Shown here: positions 9,384 to 17,645 of the stretch, piece after piece | How the letters are laid out: every line of letters starts with the position of its first letter | Position numbering within the stretch: position 1 is the stretch's first letter | Assembly (NCBI RefSeq): GCF_020711195.1 | Contig: NZ_JAJFAT010000001.1 | Coordinates: 186,001 to 250,000 of the forward strand | Source of the DNA: Halanaerobium polyolivorans | GTDB lineage: Bacteria > Bacillota > Halanaerobiia > Halanaerobiales > Halanaerobiaceae | Direction: 5' to 3' | DNA: 64,000 nucleotides | Position numbers and translations under genes: made by a program | The notes under the pieces: model-generated | What the model was told of the DNA's origin: nothing | The model's input: the letters and a program-made list of their open reading frames with translations, nothing else | Database searches by the model: none

Positions 9384-11297
9384 ATGATGGAAACACTTTT
9401 TGATAAAAGAGATTATAATGCTGATCAAATTCAGGTTCTAAAAGGTCTTGAAGCTGTAAGGAAAAGACCGGGGATGTATATAGGTAGTACAGGCATAAAA
9501 GGACTCCACCACCTGGTTTGGGAAGTTGTAGATAATAGTATAGATGAATTTTTAGCAGGTTATGGTGATGAAATAAAAGTAACAATCCATGAAAATAATG
9601 AGATAACTGTTGAGGATTTCGGAAGAGGAATCCCGGCTGATATCCATAAAGATAGTGGTTTACCTGCTGTACAGGTTGTTTTAACAACCCTCCATGCAGG
9701 TGGTAAATTTAATAATAATAGTTATAAAGTTTCCGGTGGTTTACATGGTGTAGGTGTTTCAGTTGTAAATGCACTTTCAGAAAAACTTGTTTTAACCACC
9801 CACTGGGAAGGAAAAAAATATAGACAGGAATTTAAAAAGGGAATTCCAACTAGCAAACTTAAAAAACTTGGCAAAACAGACCGTAGTGGGACAGTTATTA
9901 GATTTAAAGCAGATAGAGATATTTTTGCTGCAAGTGAGTATAAGTTTGAGAATCTTGCTCATAGATTACAAGAATCTGCCTATTTAAATAAAGACCTTAG
10001 TTTAATTTTAATTGATCAAAGAGGAGCAGAAGAAAAGAAAGAAGTTTTTCAATATGATGGAGGTATTAAAGCCTTTGTTGAATATTTAAATAGAGATAGA
10101 AATGTAATTAATGATGATATAATTTATTTTGAATCCAAACCAGAAGATTTTGAAGTAGAAATGGCTATTCAATATAATGATGGCTATAATGAGAGAATTT
10201 ATTCATATGCAAATAATATAAATACAGTTGATGGAGGTTATCACTTAACAGGTTTTAAAACTGCTTTAACTAGAGCAATTAATAACTTTGCTAAAAATAA
10301 TAATCGTTTACCAGCAAAAATTTCTTCTTTAAGAGGTAAAGATGTTAGAGAAGGTATTACTGCTATTATAAATGTTAAATTACCAGAACCTCAATTTGAA
10401 GGACAAACCAAAACTAAACTTGGTAATAGTGAGTTAAGAAGTATAGTTGAGAGTGAAGTATATGAATATCTAAGCCTTTATTTTGATACCAATCCAGAAC
10501 TGGCCAATAAAGTTATTGATAAAGCAGTACAGGCTGTTCGAGCTCGTAAAGCTTCAAAGAAAGCCAGAGAACTTACCAAAAGAAAGAGCGCCTTAAATTC
10601 AAATGCTCTACCTGGTAAATTGGCAGACTGCAGCAGCCAGAAAGCAGAAAAAAGTGAACTTTTTATAGTAGAGGGTGATTCTGCAGGTGGTTCTGCCAAA
10701 CAGGGTAGAGACCGTAATTTTCAAGCTATTTTACCCCTTAAAGGTAAAATTTTAAATGTTGAAAGGGCACGGCTTGATAAAATACTCAATAATACCGAGA
10801 TTGCTTCAATCATCACTGCTTTAGGAGCAGGAATTGGTGAAGATTTTCAACTTAAAAATCTACGCTATCACAAAATAATTATTATGACTGATGCTGATGT
10901 AGATGGTGCTCATATTGCAACTTTAATTTTAACTCTTTTTTATAGATATATGCCGGAATTAATAGAAGCAGGTTATATTTATCTGGCAAAACCACCCCTC
11001 TATAAAGTAAGTAGAAGAAATAAAACTAAATATCTATATAGTGATCAAGAGTTAGCAGAATATAAGAGAAAACATGATAATTTTTCTTTACAGCGCTATA
11101 AAGGATTAGGTGAGATGAATCCTAGACAGCTTTGGAATACAACCATGGATCCAGAAAACAGAGTTCTTATGCGGGTAGAAATTGATGATGACTTTGAAGC
11201 TGATGATATATTTACTCGGTTAATGGGATCTAATGCTGCCTTAAGAAAAGAATTTATTTTTAATAATGCTGAACTGGCTCAAGAAATAGATTTTTAA
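9384..11297 (+). CDS. gyrB: DNA gyrase subunit B-like (type IIA topoisomerase)
   Basis: ATPase subunit of a type IIA topoisomerase; 637 residues, the usual length for Gram-positive GyrB. GHKL ATPase domain: VVDNSIDEFLAGY, EDFGRGIPADIH and SGGLHGVGVSVVNALSE. TOPRIM domain: IVEGDSAGGSAKQGRD, LPLKGKILNVERARLDKIL and MTDADVDGAHI. C-terminal QRYKGLGEMNPRQLW. The ILNVERAR and IITALGAGIGEDF segments are GyrB-like; ParE usually has INTEKA and I-H-T-I-G there. It lies head to head with the A subunit instead of the usual B-A operon. Start ATG 9384 follows an AAGGATGGTGA site. Confidence 0.88.
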   Translation: MMETLFDKRDYNADQIQVLKGLEAVRKRPGMYIGSTGIKGLHHLVWEVVDNSIDEFLAGYGDEIKVTIHENNEITVEDFGRGIPADIHKDSGLPAVQVVLTTLHAGGKFNNNSYKVSGGLHGVGVSVVNALSEKLVLTTHWEGKKYRQEFKKGIPTSKLKKLGKTDRSGTVIRFKADRDIFAASEYKFENLAHRLQESAYLNKDLSLILIDQRGAEEKKEVFQYDGGIKAFVEYLNRDRNVINDDIIYFESKPEDFEVEMAIQYNDGYNERIYSYANNINTVDGGYHLTGFKTALTRAINNFAKNNNRLPAKISSLRGKDVREGITAIINVKLPEPQFEGQTKTKLGNSELRSIVESEVYEYLSLYFDTNPELANKVIDKAVQAVRARKASKKARELTKRKSALNSNALPGKLADCSSQKAEKSELFIVEGDSAGGSAKQGRDRNFQAILPLKGKILNVERARLDKILNNTEIASIITALGAGIGEDFQLKNLRYHKIIIMTDADVDGAHIATLILTLFYRYMPELIEAGYIYLAKPPLYKVSRRNKTKYLYSDQELAEYKRKHDNFSLQRYKGLGEMNPRQLWNTTMDPENRVLMRVEIDDDFEADDIFTRLMGSNAALRKEFIFNNAELAQEIDF

Positions 11298-11564
11298 ACT
11301 AAGATTATAATTGTATTAGAATTATATATATTTCTTGAAAATTTATATTTTAGGCTATATAATAACATGAGTAAATTTTAAATCGATCTGTTTTTATCTT
11401 TTTGAGGGAAGATCTGGCTAATTAAACATTAGCAAATCCAGTCAAAATAATTAAAACAGCTTGCATATTTTATTTCTTTTTACTAATTCTAGAAAAAAAT
11501 TTTAAGATAAAGAAGTAAGTAAATAGTGTAAAATATGAAAAAACTATGGGGGTATTAAATTTAT
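11298..11564. other. Intergenic region upstream of ClC fusion
   Basis: 267 bases without a gene. It holds a small hairpin (GCTAAT-TAAAC-ATTAGC, 11417-11433) with no T-run and a TAAAAT-like -10 at 11529-11534 without a good -35. I see no recognised riboswitch, including the fluoride or c-di-AMP types that might be expected beside ion transporters. Confidence 0.5.
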
Positions 11565-13838
11565 ATGCTTAAAAATAAATTAAAAAAGAAATATCACGAT
11601 ATCTATTCAAAGCTATGTGTATTTATTAAAGAATCTGATATAACATCTTTAATGCTTTTAGCAGTATTTGTAGGAATTATTGGTGGTGTAGCAGCAGTTG
11701 TATTTCATCACTTAATTTCTATCATTAAAAATATATTTTTTGGAGTAGGTGCTGGAGTTGATTTTGTACCTGTAATAAGATCTTTACCAATCTACCATAG
11801 AATATTATCTCCAGTTATAGGTGGTTTAATTGTTGGACCATTAATTTACTTTTTTGTGCCAGAAGCTAAAGGACATGGAGTGCCGGAAGTTATGGAAGCA
11901 GCGGCATTACACCATGGAAAAATCAGAGCAAGAGTAGCTCCATTTAAGGCATTTATTTCTGCGATTACCATTGGCTCTGGAGGTTCAGCTGGGCGTGAAG
12001 GACCAATTGTTCAAATAGGCGCTGGTTTTGGTTCTGCTTTAGGTCAATATTTTAAATTAGATGGTGATAGTATAGAAATACTACTTGCCTCGGGTGCAGC
12101 TGCTGGTATTTCAGGTACCTTTAATGCTCCCCTTGCTGGAGTAATTTTTAGTTTGGAAGTAATAATGAAAAATATTAAATTAAAAAACTTTTCTCCAGTA
12201 GTAATAGCTTCAGTGACAGGTAATGCAGTAGCTAATCTCTTTTTTGGACCAAGACAAGCAATATTTACTATACCTACTCATAATTTTGTAAGTAACTGGG
12301 AATTTTTATTTTATATAGGCCTAGGTCTATTTGCAGCTTTAGTTGCATTAGCATATGAAAATTCTCTTTATGGAATGGAACATTTATTTGAAAAATTTAA
12401 ATTTCCACCATATTTAAAACCCGCACTTGGGGGTTTGTTAATTGCATTATTAGCTCTTAGAATTCCAGAAATTCATTCAACAGGTTACCCAATTATGGAT
12501 CAGGCTTTAAACGGAATGCTTCCTCTTTATTTAACATTAACATTTATGATAGCTAAAATACTAGCAACAGACTTTACTTTAGGAAGTGGGGCATCTGGTG
12601 GTATTTTTGCACCTTCTCTTTTTATAGGTGCTATGGCAGGAAGTACATATGGTTCAATTATAAATAACTTCTTCCCGAATATAACTGCCGGTCCAGGTTC
12701 TTATGCAATTATTGGGATGGGAGCTGTTTTTTCCGGAGCTGCACATGCTCCTTTAACATCAATTGTAATTCTTTTTGAAATGACAAGAGATTATAAAATA
12801 TTTTTGCCGATGATGTTAGCTTGTATAATTAGTTCTATTGCAACAGGAAAAGTTCAAAAGAAAAACATCTATACAACCAAGCTTTTAAATAGAGGGATAG
12901 ATTTAAGTGTAATTGATGAAGCAAACTTAATCAAAAATATTAAAGTAAAAGAAGTGATGAGTGAAAATCCTTTAACCCTTTATAATACAAACACAGTAGC
13001 AGATGCTAAAAAATTGTTTCAGGGAACTTTTGTTTCGTATGTTCCTGTTTTAAAACAGCAATCAGGTGATTATATAGGTATGATGAGTTATCGTAATCTA
13101 ATGAATTATATTGAAAAAAACAAAGATAATGAAGAGTTAAATGATATGCAAATTGAAAACCTTGTGTTTCCTACATCAACCAAAATTTGTACTGAAGACA
13201 GTATAATTAAAGCACTCGAAATTATAAGCAATACAAAAACCAAAACCCTTCCAGTCTTTTCTAAAGAAAATATGAAATTGGTTGGAGTTATTAGTAGAAG
13301 TGATATATTAGATGCATACCACGAAAAAATCACCCAGGGTGATAAAGAAAATTTATTCACTCTTTCTGATAAAGAAACATTAAAGGTCGAAAATTTACTT
13401 AATTTTGCTATTGATAGTGTTTCTAAAACAGCTGAAGCTAAAAATATAACTATTGATAGAGAAATAGAAGATAATCTACCTGAAATAATAGTCAATAGTA
13501 ATAAAATACTTTGGGTTTTAAATTCTCTACTCAGCAACTCTATTAAATACACTATAAATGGTGGAGTTATTAAAATTAAAGTTTTTACTAAAGATGAAAA
13601 AGTCTTAATTTATATAAAAGATGAAGGTCGTGGAATTCCAGAAGATGTACAATTAGAAATATTTAATAAATATTCTTCAATGATAACAAGAGATAATATC
13701 CATGGTGAAGATTTACCATTATCAAGTAGTAAAGAAATCATTTCACTTCATAATGGTGATTTATGGGTTGACAAAAGTGATAAAACAGGTACTACTTTTG
13801 TTTTAAGTTTAGATGCTCATTTTGATGAGAATGAATAA
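11565..13838 (+). CDS. ClC chloride channel/transporter fused to CBS pair and histidine-kinase-type ATPase domain
   Basis: 757 residues in one frame. Residues about 25-430 are a ClC protein: GHGVP (103-107), GSGGSAGREGP with the external gating glutamate E145, FNAPLAGVIFSLEVI (187-200) and GSGASGGIFAPSLF (340-353). The position of the internal proton-pathway glutamate (second E of the EE in EcClC) is V199 here, as in vertebrate ClC channels. A CBS pair follows (about 460-590). Residues 606-755 are a GHKL/HATPase_c domain with N box (NSLLSNSIKYT), G1 (DEGRGIPED) and a final GTTFVLSL. No HisKA dimerisation helix with a phospho-acceptor histidine precedes it. ClC-CBS is common; a C-terminal HATPase is not one I know. 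Likely an ion path gated by nucleotide. It sits near ktrBA, so salt homeostasis is the expected role. Confidence 0.88.
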   Translation: MLKNKLKKKYHDIYSKLCVFIKESDITSLMLLAVFVGIIGGVAAVVFHHLISIIKNIFFGVGAGVDFVPVIRSLPIYHRILSPVIGGLIVGPLIYFFVPEAKGHGVPEVMEAAALHHGKIRARVAPFKAFISAITIGSGGSAGREGPIVQIGAGFGSALGQYFKLDGDSIEILLASGAAAGISGTFNAPLAGVIFSLEVIMKNIKLKNFSPVVIASVTGNAVANLFFGPRQAIFTIPTHNFVSNWEFLFYIGLGLFAALVALAYENSLYGMEHLFEKFKFPPYLKPALGGLLIALLALRIPEIHSTGYPIMDQALNGMLPLYLTLTFMIAKILATDFTLGSGASGGIFAPSLFIGAMAGSTYGSIINNFFPNITAGPGSYAIIGMGAVFSGAAHAPLTSIVILFEMTRDYKIFLPMMLACIISSIATGKVQKKNIYTTKLLNRGIDLSVIDEANLIKNIKVKEVMSENPLTLYNTNTVADAKKLFQGTFVSYVPVLKQQSGDYIGMMSYRNLMNYIEKNKDNEELNDMQIENLVFPTSTKICTEDSIIKALEIISNTKTKTLPVFSKENMKLVGVISRSDILDAYHEKITQGDKENLFTLSDKETLKVENLLNFAIDSVSKTAEAKNITIDREIEDNLPEIIVNSNKILWVLNSLLSNSIKYTINGGVIKIKVFTKDEKVLIYIKDEGRGIPEDVQLEIFNKYSSMITRDNIHGEDLPLSSSKEIISLHNGDLWVDKSDKTGTTFVLSLDAHFDENE

Positions 13839-13859
13839 TCTTTTATCACTTAGCTAGAC

Positions 13860-13889
13860 TTGACATATTTAGTATTTCTGTTTTATAAT
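13860..13889 (+). promoter_or_regulatory. Strong sigma-A promoter for rubredoxin
   Basis: TTGACA (13860-13865), 18 bases, TATAAT (13884-13889): consensus in both boxes. Confidence 0.75.
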
Positions 13890-13931
13890 TAGATAAATAA
13901 TCTTATAAAAGGAGAAAGGAGAATTTAAATC

Positions 13932-14096
13932 ATGCAGAAATACCAATGTACAGTATGTATGTATATCTATGATCCTGAAGAAGGAGATCCTGTAGGTGGA
14001 ATTGAAGCAGGAACCTCTTTTGAAGATTTACCTGATGATTGGGTTTGTCCAGAATGTGGTGTAGGAAAAGATATGTTCGAACCATATGATGGCTAA
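13932..14096 (+). CDS. Rubredoxin
   Basis: 54-residue small iron protein carrying one Fe held by four cysteines, an electron carrier used by anaerobes, often in oxygen and superoxide detoxification. Both knuckles are present: CTVCMYIYD near the N-terminus and [12 protein letters not shown] near the C-terminus, with the conserved DLPDDWVCP between. A double ribosome site (AAAGGAGAAAGGAG) and a consensus promoter precede it and a terminator follows, so it is a strongly expressed monocistronic gene. Confidence 0.95.
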   Translation: MQKYQCTVCMYIYDPEEGDPVGGIEAGTSFEDLPDDWVCPECGVGKDMFEPYDG

Positions 14097-14121
14097 AGTA
14101 ATTATATTAGAATATTTTTTT

Positions 14122-14152
14122 AAAGCTGGGGTTTATCCCCAGTTTTTATTTT
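14122..14152 (+). terminator. Terminator after rubredoxin
   Basis: Stem CTGGGG/CCCCAG with loop TTTAT (14126-14142), then TTTTTATTTT. Confidence 0.9.
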
Positions 14153-14178
14153 ACTTTTATTAATAGATATAGTATAAT
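14150..14178 (+). promoter_or_regulatory. Candidate promoter of ktrBA
   Basis: TTTACT, 17 bases, TATAAT (14173-14178), starting inside the T-tail of the rubredoxin terminator. Confidence 0.5.
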
Positions 14179-14208
14179 AACTTCGATAATGATGTGGGAG
14201 AGAATAAA

Positions 14209-15531
14209 ATGAAATTACCTAAGAAAAATCTCAGTCCAGCTCAATATTTAGTTAGCGGCTATTTTGTGGTTATTTTACTCGGGTCTATAATGCTGATGCT
14301 GCCCATTGCTACAACAGATGGTCAGGGTTTGAATATTATTGATGCAGTCTTTACTGCCACTTCAGCAACCTGTGTCACAGGATTAATTGTTGTTAACACA
14401 AAAGAAGCTTTTACCATGTTTGGCTCAACAGTTATTATGCTGATGATCCAAATTGGAGGGCTTGGAATTATGTCTATGTCCACCCTATTTGCTTTTATTA
14501 TAGGTAAAAAAATTAGTTTAAAAGAAAGACTGATAATCCAGGAAGATCTAAATCAGTATCAAATATCTGGTATGGTTAGGTTGGTTCAATACCTACTTGG
14601 CTTCACCTTTGCCATTGAAGGTATTGGGGCCTCTATTTTATTTCTCCGTTTAAGCCAGGATCATGATTTTTTTAGAGCGGTATATTTATCCATTTTCCAT
14701 GCTGTTTCTGCTTTTAATAATGCCGGTTTTGATCTATTTGGTAATAGTTTAGAAGGATTTACTGGAGATATCACAATTAACTTTGTAATTATGGCATTAA
14801 TTATCTTAGGTGGAATAGGTTTTGGGGTAATGCTTGAAGTCTATAATAGAGTAAAATTTAAAAAAGCAACTTTACAAACTAAAATAGTTATAGCTATGAC
14901 AGCAGCTTTACTTGTTTTTGGTTTTATAGTATTTTTTGCTTTAGAATATAATCACACCATGGAAGGTCTGCCATTTTTAGATAAAGTTCTTTCAGCAATG
15001 TTTTTGTCTGTTACCCCTAGAACTGCAGGATTTAACACCCTGCCTACAGGAGCTTTAAGACAGTCTTCTTTATTTCTAATAATTTTCTTAATGTTTGTTG
15101 GTGCTTCACCTGGCTCAACAGGTGGGGGGATTAAAACAACCACCTTTGGTGTGATGTTAATAACCTTGAAGAATACTATAGTTGGTAAAGAAGATATGGA
15201 AATTTATAATAGAAGACTTGAAACCCAGATAGTTTATAAGGCATTTACGATTACAATGCTGGCAGCTGCTCTGGTGATATTGATGACTACTTTAATCTTA
15301 ATTATAGAAGATTTTCAATTTATAGATGTTTTATTTGAAACTGTATCTGCATTTGGTACGGTTGGGTTATCAACCGGTATAACAGGTAGCCTCTCAAATA
15401 TAAGTCGAGTTTTAATTACCATTACTATGTTTGCAGGTAGGGTAGGTCCTTTAACATTGGCAGTAGCATTTGGAGACAAAGTTAGAAAAGGTATTTATCA
15501 TTATCCAACAGAAAAAGTTATGGTTGGTTAA
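14209..15531 (+). CDS. ktrB: KtrB/TrkH-family potassium transporter subunit
   Basis: Membrane subunit for sodium- or proton-coupled potassium uptake. 440 residues with four pore-helix-membrane repeats; the filter segments are SATCVTGLIV, SAFNNAGFDLF, TPRTAGFNTLP and SAFGTVGLSTGI, each with its key glycine. Length and lack of TrkH N-terminal extension favour KtrB. The frame opens at GTG 14194, but GGGAGAG lies just inside it, so ATG 14209 is the start. It is followed 21 bases later by the regulatory subunit. Potassium uptake is central to salt-in osmoadaptation. Confidence 0.9.
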   Translation: MKLPKKNLSPAQYLVSGYFVVILLGSIMLMLPIATTDGQGLNIIDAVFTATSATCVTGLIVVNTKEAFTMFGSTVIMLMIQIGGLGIMSMSTLFAFIIGKKISLKERLIIQEDLNQYQISGMVRLVQYLLGFTFAIEGIGASILFLRLSQDHDFFRAVYLSIFHAVSAFNNAGFDLFGNSLEGFTGDITINFVIMALIILGGIGFGVMLEVYNRVKFKKATLQTKIVIAMTAALLVFGFIVFFALEYNHTMEGLPFLDKVLSAMFLSVTPRTAGFNTLPTGALRQSSLFLIIFLMFVGASPGSTGGGIKTTTFGVMLITLKNTIVGKEDMEIYNRRLETQIVYKAFTITMLAAALVILMTTLILIIEDFQFIDVLFETVSAFGTVGLSTGITGSLSNISRVLITITMFAGRVGPLTLAVAFGDKVRKGIYHYPTEKVMVG

Positions 15532-15552
15532 CTTTTACAGGAGGTTTAGGCA

Positions 15553-16206
15553 ATGAAACAATTTGTAGTAATTGGCTTAGGACGTTTTGGCTCAAGTGTA
15601 GCTACAACACTTGCAGAAAATGGTTATGATGTCCTGGCAATAGATAAAAATGCAGATAGAGTTCAAGCTCTGGCAGATCAGGTAACTCATGCAGTAGAAG
15701 CAGATGCGACTGATGAAGATGCATTAAAAACTTTAGGAGTTAGAAATTTTGATGTTGCTGTTGTTAGCATCGGTGATGATGTATCAGCTAATATTTTGTG
15801 TACTTTAATTTTAAAAGAATTAAATGTACCCTATGTAATTGTTAAAGCACCTGATAAATTACACGGCAAAGTCTTGACAAAAATTGGAGCAGATAGAGTT
15901 GTTTATCCGGAAAGAGATATGGGAGCTAGAATAGCCCATAATCTGATTTCTTCTAATGTTTTAGATTATATAGAATTTGCTCCTGATTATGGAGTAATAG
16001 AAATTATAGCGGCAGATAAAATGGTCGGTAAAACCTTAAAAGAATTAGAACTTAGATCTAGATTTAATGTAAATGTTATGGCCATAAAAAGAGGAGAAGA
16101 CTTACATATTTCTCCTGGAGCTGATGATAAGGTTTTAGAAGGAGATAGGCTTGTTGTTATGGGTAAAAATGAAAGTCTTGATCAAATCAAAAATTATGGC
16201 AGTTAA
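15553..16206 (+). CDS. ktrA: KtrA/TrkA RCK potassium-uptake regulator
   Basis: Cytoplasmic ring-forming subunit that gates KtrB. 217 residues: RCK_N Rossmann domain with nucleotide motif VIGLGRFGSSVATTL and acidic end of strand 2 (DVLAIDKN), then RCK_C/TrkA_C (about 135-217), which in related proteins binds c-di-AMP. Ribosome site AGGAGG. Operon partner of ktrB. Confidence 0.92.
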   Translation: MKQFVVIGLGRFGSSVATTLAENGYDVLAIDKNADRVQALADQVTHAVEADATDEDALKTLGVRNFDVAVVSIGDDVSANILCTLILKELNVPYVIVKAPDKLHGKVLTKIGADRVVYPERDMGARIAHNLISSNVLDYIEFAPDYGVIEIIAADKMVGKTLKELELRSRFNVNVMAIKRGEDLHISPGADDKVLEGDRLVVMGKNESLDQIKNYGS

Positions 16207-16235
16207 AATAGTTGTATTACAGCAGGAGTGAAAAG

Positions 16236-17564
16236 ATGAGTAAAAACAAAAAATATCATATAATAACATATGGTTGTCAGATGAATGAACATGACTCAGA
16301 AAAGCTGGCAGGTATGTTAGAAAGTTTAGGCTATAATAATACAGAGCAATTAGAAAATGCTGATATTATACTGCTTAACACATGTACTATTAGAGAGAAC
16401 GCTGAACTTAAGGTATTTGGTAAATTAGGTCAGCTTAAAGAATATAAAAGAAAAAATCCTGATTTAATAATTGGGATTGGTGGTTGTATGATGCAGTTAG
16501 AAGAACCAGTTGAGGAGATTTATAAAAAATACCGTCATGTAGACCTCATATTTGGCACTCATAACATCCATCAGGTACCTGAGTTAATTCAAAAAATAGA
16601 AAAAAACCGCAAAAGAGTAGTTGAAGTTTGGGATCAAGAGGAAGGTTTAATCCCTGATTTGCCTTCACAGAGAGAATCTGAATATTCTGCCTGGATTTCA
16701 ATAATCCAAGGTTGCAATAATTTCTGCACCTATTGTATAGTTCCTTATGTTAGAGGTAGAGAACGCAGTCGGCCTTTAGAAGCTATAGTAAATGAAGCAG
16801 AAAAATTAGCTGCTGAGGGGGTTAAAGAAATTACTCTTTTAGGACAGAATGTGAATTCTTATGGGAATGATTTAGAAGAAAAAATTGATTTTCCCTTACT
16901 TTTAGAAGAACTCAATAAAGTTGAAGCTTTAAAAAGAATTAGATTTATGACTTCTCATCCCCGAGATTTTTCTCATAAATTACTGATGGCGATTAAAAAT
17001 TTAACTAAAGTAGCTGAACACATTCATCTTCCTATTCAGTCTGGAAGTAATAAAATTTTAAAAGAAATGAACAGAGGTTACTGCAGAGAATATTATATTA
17101 AAACTGTAAAAGAAATTCAAAACAAAGTACCAGAAGCTGCAATTTCAACCGATTTTATTGTTGGTTTTCCGGGAGAAAGTGATGAAGATTTTGAACAAAC
17201 CTTAGACTTAGTCAAGGAATTAAGATTCGATATGGCTTACACTTTTATTTATTCTCCCCGCAGTGGAACTCCAGCTGCTAGAAGAGAAGATCAGATAGCA
17301 GAAGAAGTTAAAAAAGAACGTTTAAATAGATTAATGGAAATTCAAAATAAAATTAGCTATGAAAAAAACCAAAAATTAATCGGCAAAACTCAAAAAATAC
17401 TTCTAACAGGTCCTAGCAATAGGGATCAAGAGGTTTATGAAGGTCGAACCAGAAGCAATAAAATATGTTTTATAGATAAAAGACCTGACTTAATAGGAGA
17501 AATAGTGAAAGTAAAAATAGATTCCGCAAAAAGCTGGACACTACAGGGGACTGTAGTTGAATAA
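16236..17564 (+). CDS. miaB: tRNA-i6A37 methylthiotransferase MiaB
   Basis: Radical-SAM enzyme adding a methylthio group to isopentenyladenosine-37 of tRNAs; it acts after MiaA, encoded about 4.5 kb downstream. 442 residues: UPF0004 domain with three cysteines (TYGCQMNEHDSE, LNTCTIRENAE, GGCMMQ), radical SAM CxxxCxxC (GCNNFCTYCIVPYVRGRERS) and a C-terminal TRAM domain. The frame opens at TTG 16212, but AGGAG precedes ATG 16236, which I take as the start. Confidence 0.95.
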   Translation: MSKNKKYHIITYGCQMNEHDSEKLAGMLESLGYNNTEQLENADIILLNTCTIRENAELKVFGKLGQLKEYKRKNPDLIIGIGGCMMQLEEPVEEIYKKYRHVDLIFGTHNIHQVPELIQKIEKNRKRVVEVWDQEEGLIPDLPSQRESEYSAWISIIQGCNNFCTYCIVPYVRGRERSRPLEAIVNEAEKLAAEGVKEITLLGQNVNSYGNDLEEKIDFPLLLEELNKVEALKRIRFMTSHPRDFSHKLLMAIKNLTKVAEHIHLPIQSGSNKILKEMNRGYCREYYIKTVKEIQNKVPEAAISTDFIVGFPGESDEDFEQTLDLVKELRFDMAYTFIYSPRSGTPAARREDQIAEEVKKERLNRLMEIQNKISYEKNQKLIGKTQKILLTGPSNRDQEVYEGRTRSNKICFIDKRPDLIGEIVKVKIDSAKSWTLQGTVVE

Positions 17565-17580
17565 ATATTGCTAGACATTT

Positions 17581-17617
17581 AACCTGAGAGATTAATATTT
17601 TTATCTTTCAGGTTTTT
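17581..17617 (+). terminator. Terminator or attenuator between miaB and mutS
   Basis: Stem ACCTGAGAGAT (17582-17592) with ATCTTTCAGGT (17603-17613), one G-T pair, followed by a T-run. It ends about 28 bases before mutS, so it could limit read-through into mutSL. Confidence 0.75.
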
Positions 17618-17645
17618 GAATATTATCCATTTTGGAGGGATTAGT

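Noticed and set aside
9343-9687. 114-codon open frame opposite the start of the gyrB-like gene
   Set aside because: Composition is low-complexity (His/Leu/Tyr-rich) and it lies antisense to a conserved ATPase domain; no ribosome site.
11417-11433. Hairpin upstream of the ClC gene as fluoride or c-di-AMP riboswitch
   Set aside because: None of the conserved riboswitch segments is present and there is no T-run.
13106-13552. 148-codon minus-strand frame within the ClC fusion gene
   Set aside because: Antisense to recognisable CBS and HATPase domains; Ser/Leu/Ile-rich shadow.
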